DNA of 8,317 bases from Psychrobacter sp. (GTDB lineage: Bacteria > Pseudomonadota > Gammaproteobacteria > Pseudomonadales > Moraxellaceae): NCBI GenBank assembly GCA_012270355.1, contig JAAXIL010000203.1, positions 1 through 8,317 of the forward strand. Direction: 5' to 3'. The position numbers and the translations under genes are program-made. The notes under the pieces were generated by a model. It made no database searches. It had not been told where the DNA came from and was given only the letters and a program-made list of their open reading frames with translations. Below are positions 6,353 to 8,317 of the stretch, one piece after another (the first letter of the stretch is position 1; each line of letters begins with the position of its first letter).

Positions 6353-8137
6353 ATGGCAGTTTATAATCCCCCACTCGACGAAATGCGGTTTATGTTGAAC
6401 GACGTGTTCGATGCCCCGTCATTTTGGCAATCTAACGAAAAACTCAATCATGTGGACATGGATACCGTCAACATGGTGCTTGAGGAAATGGCAAAGTTGT
6501 CCAAAAACGTGTTGTTGCCAGTCAACCGCTCGGGCGATGAGGAAGGTGCTAAATACCTAGGTGATGGTAAAGTGTCCACGCCTGAAGGGTTTAAAGAAGC
6601 CTATAATCAATATGCCGAAGCAGGCTGGATTGGTTTGGGCGGTGACCCCGAATATGGCGGGCAAGGGTTCCCAAAAATGGTGACCATGCTGACCGAAGAA
6701 ATGGTCTTTACCACTAATCAGTCGCTGGCACTATACCCCAACCTAACCGTTGGGGCGACCTTGTGTTTGCTCGCTTCAGGTTCTGAAGAGCAAAAGCAAA
6801 CCTACTTAGAAAAGCTATATACAGGCGAGTGGTCAGGCACCATGTGTTTGACTGAGCCACACGCTGGTACAGATCTGGGCATCATCAAAACCAAAGCCGT
6901 GCCACAAGGGGACGGCAGTTATGCCATCAGTGGCACAAAGATTTTCATCACGGGTGGTGAGCATGACCTAACCGACAATATCATTCATTTGGTATTGGCA
7001 AAAACGCCAGACGCTCCAGAAGGCTCAAAAGGCATTTCGCTATTCGTTGTGCCAAAATTTATCGTGAATGACGATGGTTCGCTTGGTGAGCGTAACACGG
7101 TCGCCGCCGGTTCAATTGAGCATAAAATGGGCATCAAAGGCTCAGCCACTTGTGTGATGAACTTCGACGATGCCAAAGGCTGGATGGTTGGGGCAGAGAA
7201 CACAGGACTTGCCTCGATGTTCATCATGATGAACTATGAGCGGGTAACCATGGGCTTACAAGGCTTGGGCGGCACTGAACTTGCTTACCAAAATGCCGCC
7301 GCTTACGCCCTTGAGCGAGGACAAGGACGCAGCGACACGCAAATTCAAAGCCCCGAGAAACCTGCCGATAGCATCATCCACCATGCAGACGTACGTCGGA
7401 TGCTATTGAATGCTCGAGCCAATGCCGAAGCGTCACGTTGTTTTGCCATGTATGTTGCCAAGCAGCTTGATGAAGCCAAATACAGCACCGACCCCGAAGC
7501 AGCAAAAGCGGCTGCCAGTCGGGTTGCCCTACTCACGCCAATCGCCAAAGCGTTTTTGACGGACAAAGCGTTAGAAGCTACCGTTGATTGCCAGCAAGTG
7601 CTTGGTGGACACGGCTCCGGGCGGGAATGGGGTATGGAGCAAATCGTGCGTGACACTCGCATCGCACAAATTTATGAAGGAGCGAACGGCATTCAGGCAT
7701 TAGATTTGCTCGGACGTAAAATCGCCCGTAACGGTGGTAAGTACATGGAGAATTTCTTAGCTGAAATTCGTGAGTTTATTGGTGGGATGCAAGCCGAGCA
7801 TGGCATCAAGCAAGCCACGCTCGATGCTGCCGACACCATCGAAACCTTAACCAAAACCGTGCTGGCTAACATTGGCGAGCGTAAGAGCGAAATTAACGGT
7901 TGTGCCGTCGATTATTTACATGCCACGGGTTATCTGTGCTATGCGTTTATGTTTGCGATGATGGTGGAAGCTGCTCACAACAAAGACGGAGCTTTTTATG
8001 CTAACAAACTTAAACTTGCCGATTTCTTTGTCGGACGCATCTTGCCTCGCATCCATGCTCACGCTGAGATGGTGAAGACAGGTAGTGAGCCACTCATGGC
8101 GTTTGACTTAGATTATTTTACTGCTGAGGTGAGTTAA
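6353..8137 (+). CDS. Long-type (FadE5-like) acyl-CoA dehydrogenase, second of a tandem pair
   Basis: This 594-residue paralogue of the preceding gene has the same layout and the same expected reaction: FAD-dependent alpha,beta-dehydrogenation of acyl-CoA with electrons passed to electron-transfer flavoprotein. Visible features are the family start MAVYNPPLDEMRF, YGGQGFP (101-107), CLTEPHAGTDLGIIKTKA (165-182), GTKIFITGGEHD (194-205), GSLGERN (242-248), IEHKMGIKGSATCVM (255-269), VLGGHGSG (416-423) and RDTRIAQIYEGANGIQ (433-448). Glu442 is the expected catalytic base, and a C-terminal helical extension runs from about 455 to 594. It is strongly alike to the first gene in the middle beta domain and more divergent in the N-terminal helical region and the C-terminal extension, which suggests an old duplication with altered substrate range. 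It keeps the canonical EPxAGxD motif that the first copy has changed. A strong terminator follows 28 nt after the stop, closing the two-gene unit. Confidence 0.93.
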   Translation: MAVYNPPLDEMRFMLNDVFDAPSFWQSNEKLNHVDMDTVNMVLEEMAKLSKNVLLPVNRSGDEEGAKYLGDGKVSTPEGFKEAYNQYAEAGWIGLGGDPEYGGQGFPKMVTMLTEEMVFTTNQSLALYPNLTVGATLCLLASGSEEQKQTYLEKLYTGEWSGTMCLTEPHAGTDLGIIKTKAVPQGDGSYAISGTKIFITGGEHDLTDNIIHLVLAKTPDAPEGSKGISLFVVPKFIVNDDGSLGERNTVAAGSIEHKMGIKGSATCVMNFDDAKGWMVGAENTGLASMFIMMNYERVTMGLQGLGGTELAYQNAAAYALERGQGRSDTQIQSPEKPADSIIHHADVRRMLLNARANAEASRCFAMYVAKQLDEAKYSTDPEAAKAAASRVALLTPIAKAFLTDKALEATVDCQQVLGGHGSGREWGMEQIVRDTRIAQIYEGANGIQALDLLGRKIARNGGKYMENFLAEIREFIGGMQAEHGIKQATLDAADTIETLTKTVLANIGERKSEINGCAVDYLHATGYLCYAFMFAMMVEAAHNKDGAFYANKLKLADFFVGRILPRIHAHAEMVKTGSEPLMAFDLDYFTAEVS

Positions 8138-8165
8138 ACATCCCGAAACTTTAATGTTAATAATC

Positions 8166-8192
8166 AAGGCAACCATTTGGTTGCCTTTTTTT
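8166..8192 (+). terminator. Strong intrinsic terminator after the acyl-CoA dehydrogenase pair
   Basis: A perfect 9-bp stem, AAGGCAACC (8166-8174) with GGTTGCCTT (8179-8187), closes an ATTT loop. A run of seven T (8186-8192) follows, overlapping the foot of the stem. It is a textbook Rho-independent terminator for + strand transcription. Confidence 0.94.
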
Positions 8193-8229
8193 GCTACAAA
8201 TTCCCCCTATTTTTGTCATCAAACTTCGT

Positions 8230-8235
8230 TACAAT
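8230..8235 (+). promoter_or_regulatory. Candidate -10 element for the next gene
   Basis: TACAAT matches 5 of 6 consensus bases in an AT-rich stretch after the terminator. TTGTCA (8213-8218) is a good -35-like string but only 11 nt away, too close for a normal pair, and no properly spaced -35 is seen. A second poorly spaced pair is TTGACT (8245-8250) and TAAAAT (8263-8268). Confidence 0.3.
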
Positions 8236-8282
8236 AAAGCGATTTTGACTGCCTTAATTCCGTAAAATAAGCCAAAACGACT

Positions 8283-8317
8283 ATGGTTAAGACCAGGATT
8301 AGTAAGCGGAGGTTTGA
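8283..8317 (+). CDS. Possible start of a further gene, cut by the window edge
   Basis: ATG at 8283 opens a frame that stays open to the end of the window: 11 codons reading MVKTRISKRRF, then a partial codon. The peptide is strongly basic and I do not recognise it. No good Shine-Dalgarno sequence precedes the ATG. A near-consensus GGAGG (8308-8312) lies inside this stretch and could instead serve a gene starting just beyond the window. In that case this would be untranslated leader or a short upstream ORF. Confidence 0.3.
   Translation, partial: MVKTRISKRRF

Noticed and set aside
1..8317. Mobile element, CRISPR array, tRNA/rRNA, phage or defence system
   Set aside because: I found no transposase, integrase, spaced repeats, cloverleaf-like sequence or defence-family protein. 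All large frames are metabolic or signalling genes of known families.

Overview
The window looks like ordinary chromosomal DNA from a gammaproteobacterium of the Moraxellaceae. Moraxella is my best guess, with Psychrobacter or Acinetobacter possible. This rests on the ahcY-metF order, the tandem 600-residue acyl-CoA dehydrogenases, moderate GC content and the style of the proteins. It was judged by eye and not by a database search. All recognisable genes lie on the + strand.

Left block (1-2379): the 3' part of ahcY (S-adenosylhomocysteine hydrolase), then metF (methylenetetrahydrofolate reductase) 10 nt later, then rsmE (16S rRNA m3U1498 methyltransferase) 2 nt after metF. The spacing implies one transcript. 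AhcY clears S-adenosylhomocysteine and yields homocysteine. MetF supplies the methyl-folate used to turn homocysteine into methionine. RsmE is one of the methyltransferases that produce S-adenosylhomocysteine. A probable hairpin terminator follows at 2385-2426. At the extreme left edge the ahcY frame carries an in-frame TAA and loses family resemblance, so this is either a broken gene or a bad sequence end.

Middle (2548-4248): a single cytoplasmic PAS-GGDEF-EAL protein. Its GGDEF site is degenerate (GVDDF), while its EAL site keeps the expected metal and catalytic residues. It is therefore probably a c-di-GMP phosphodiesterase controlled by the PAS domain and perhaps by GTP binding. Its start codon has no visible Shine-Dalgarno sequence.

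Right block (4506-8137): two tandem paralogous acyl-CoA dehydrogenases of the long FadE5-like type, 41 nt apart, each with a good ribosome binding site. A strong intrinsic terminator (8166-8192) closes the block. The upstream gap (4249-4505) holds a probable terminator, candidate promoter elements and small palindromes. The last 125 bases hold a -10-like element and what may be the first 11 codons of another gene.

I see no tRNA, rRNA, CRISPR array, insertion sequence, phage or defence genes, and no convincing novel system. The observations below are mostly small: variant motifs in otherwise known families, edge anomalies, and possible regulatory DNA.
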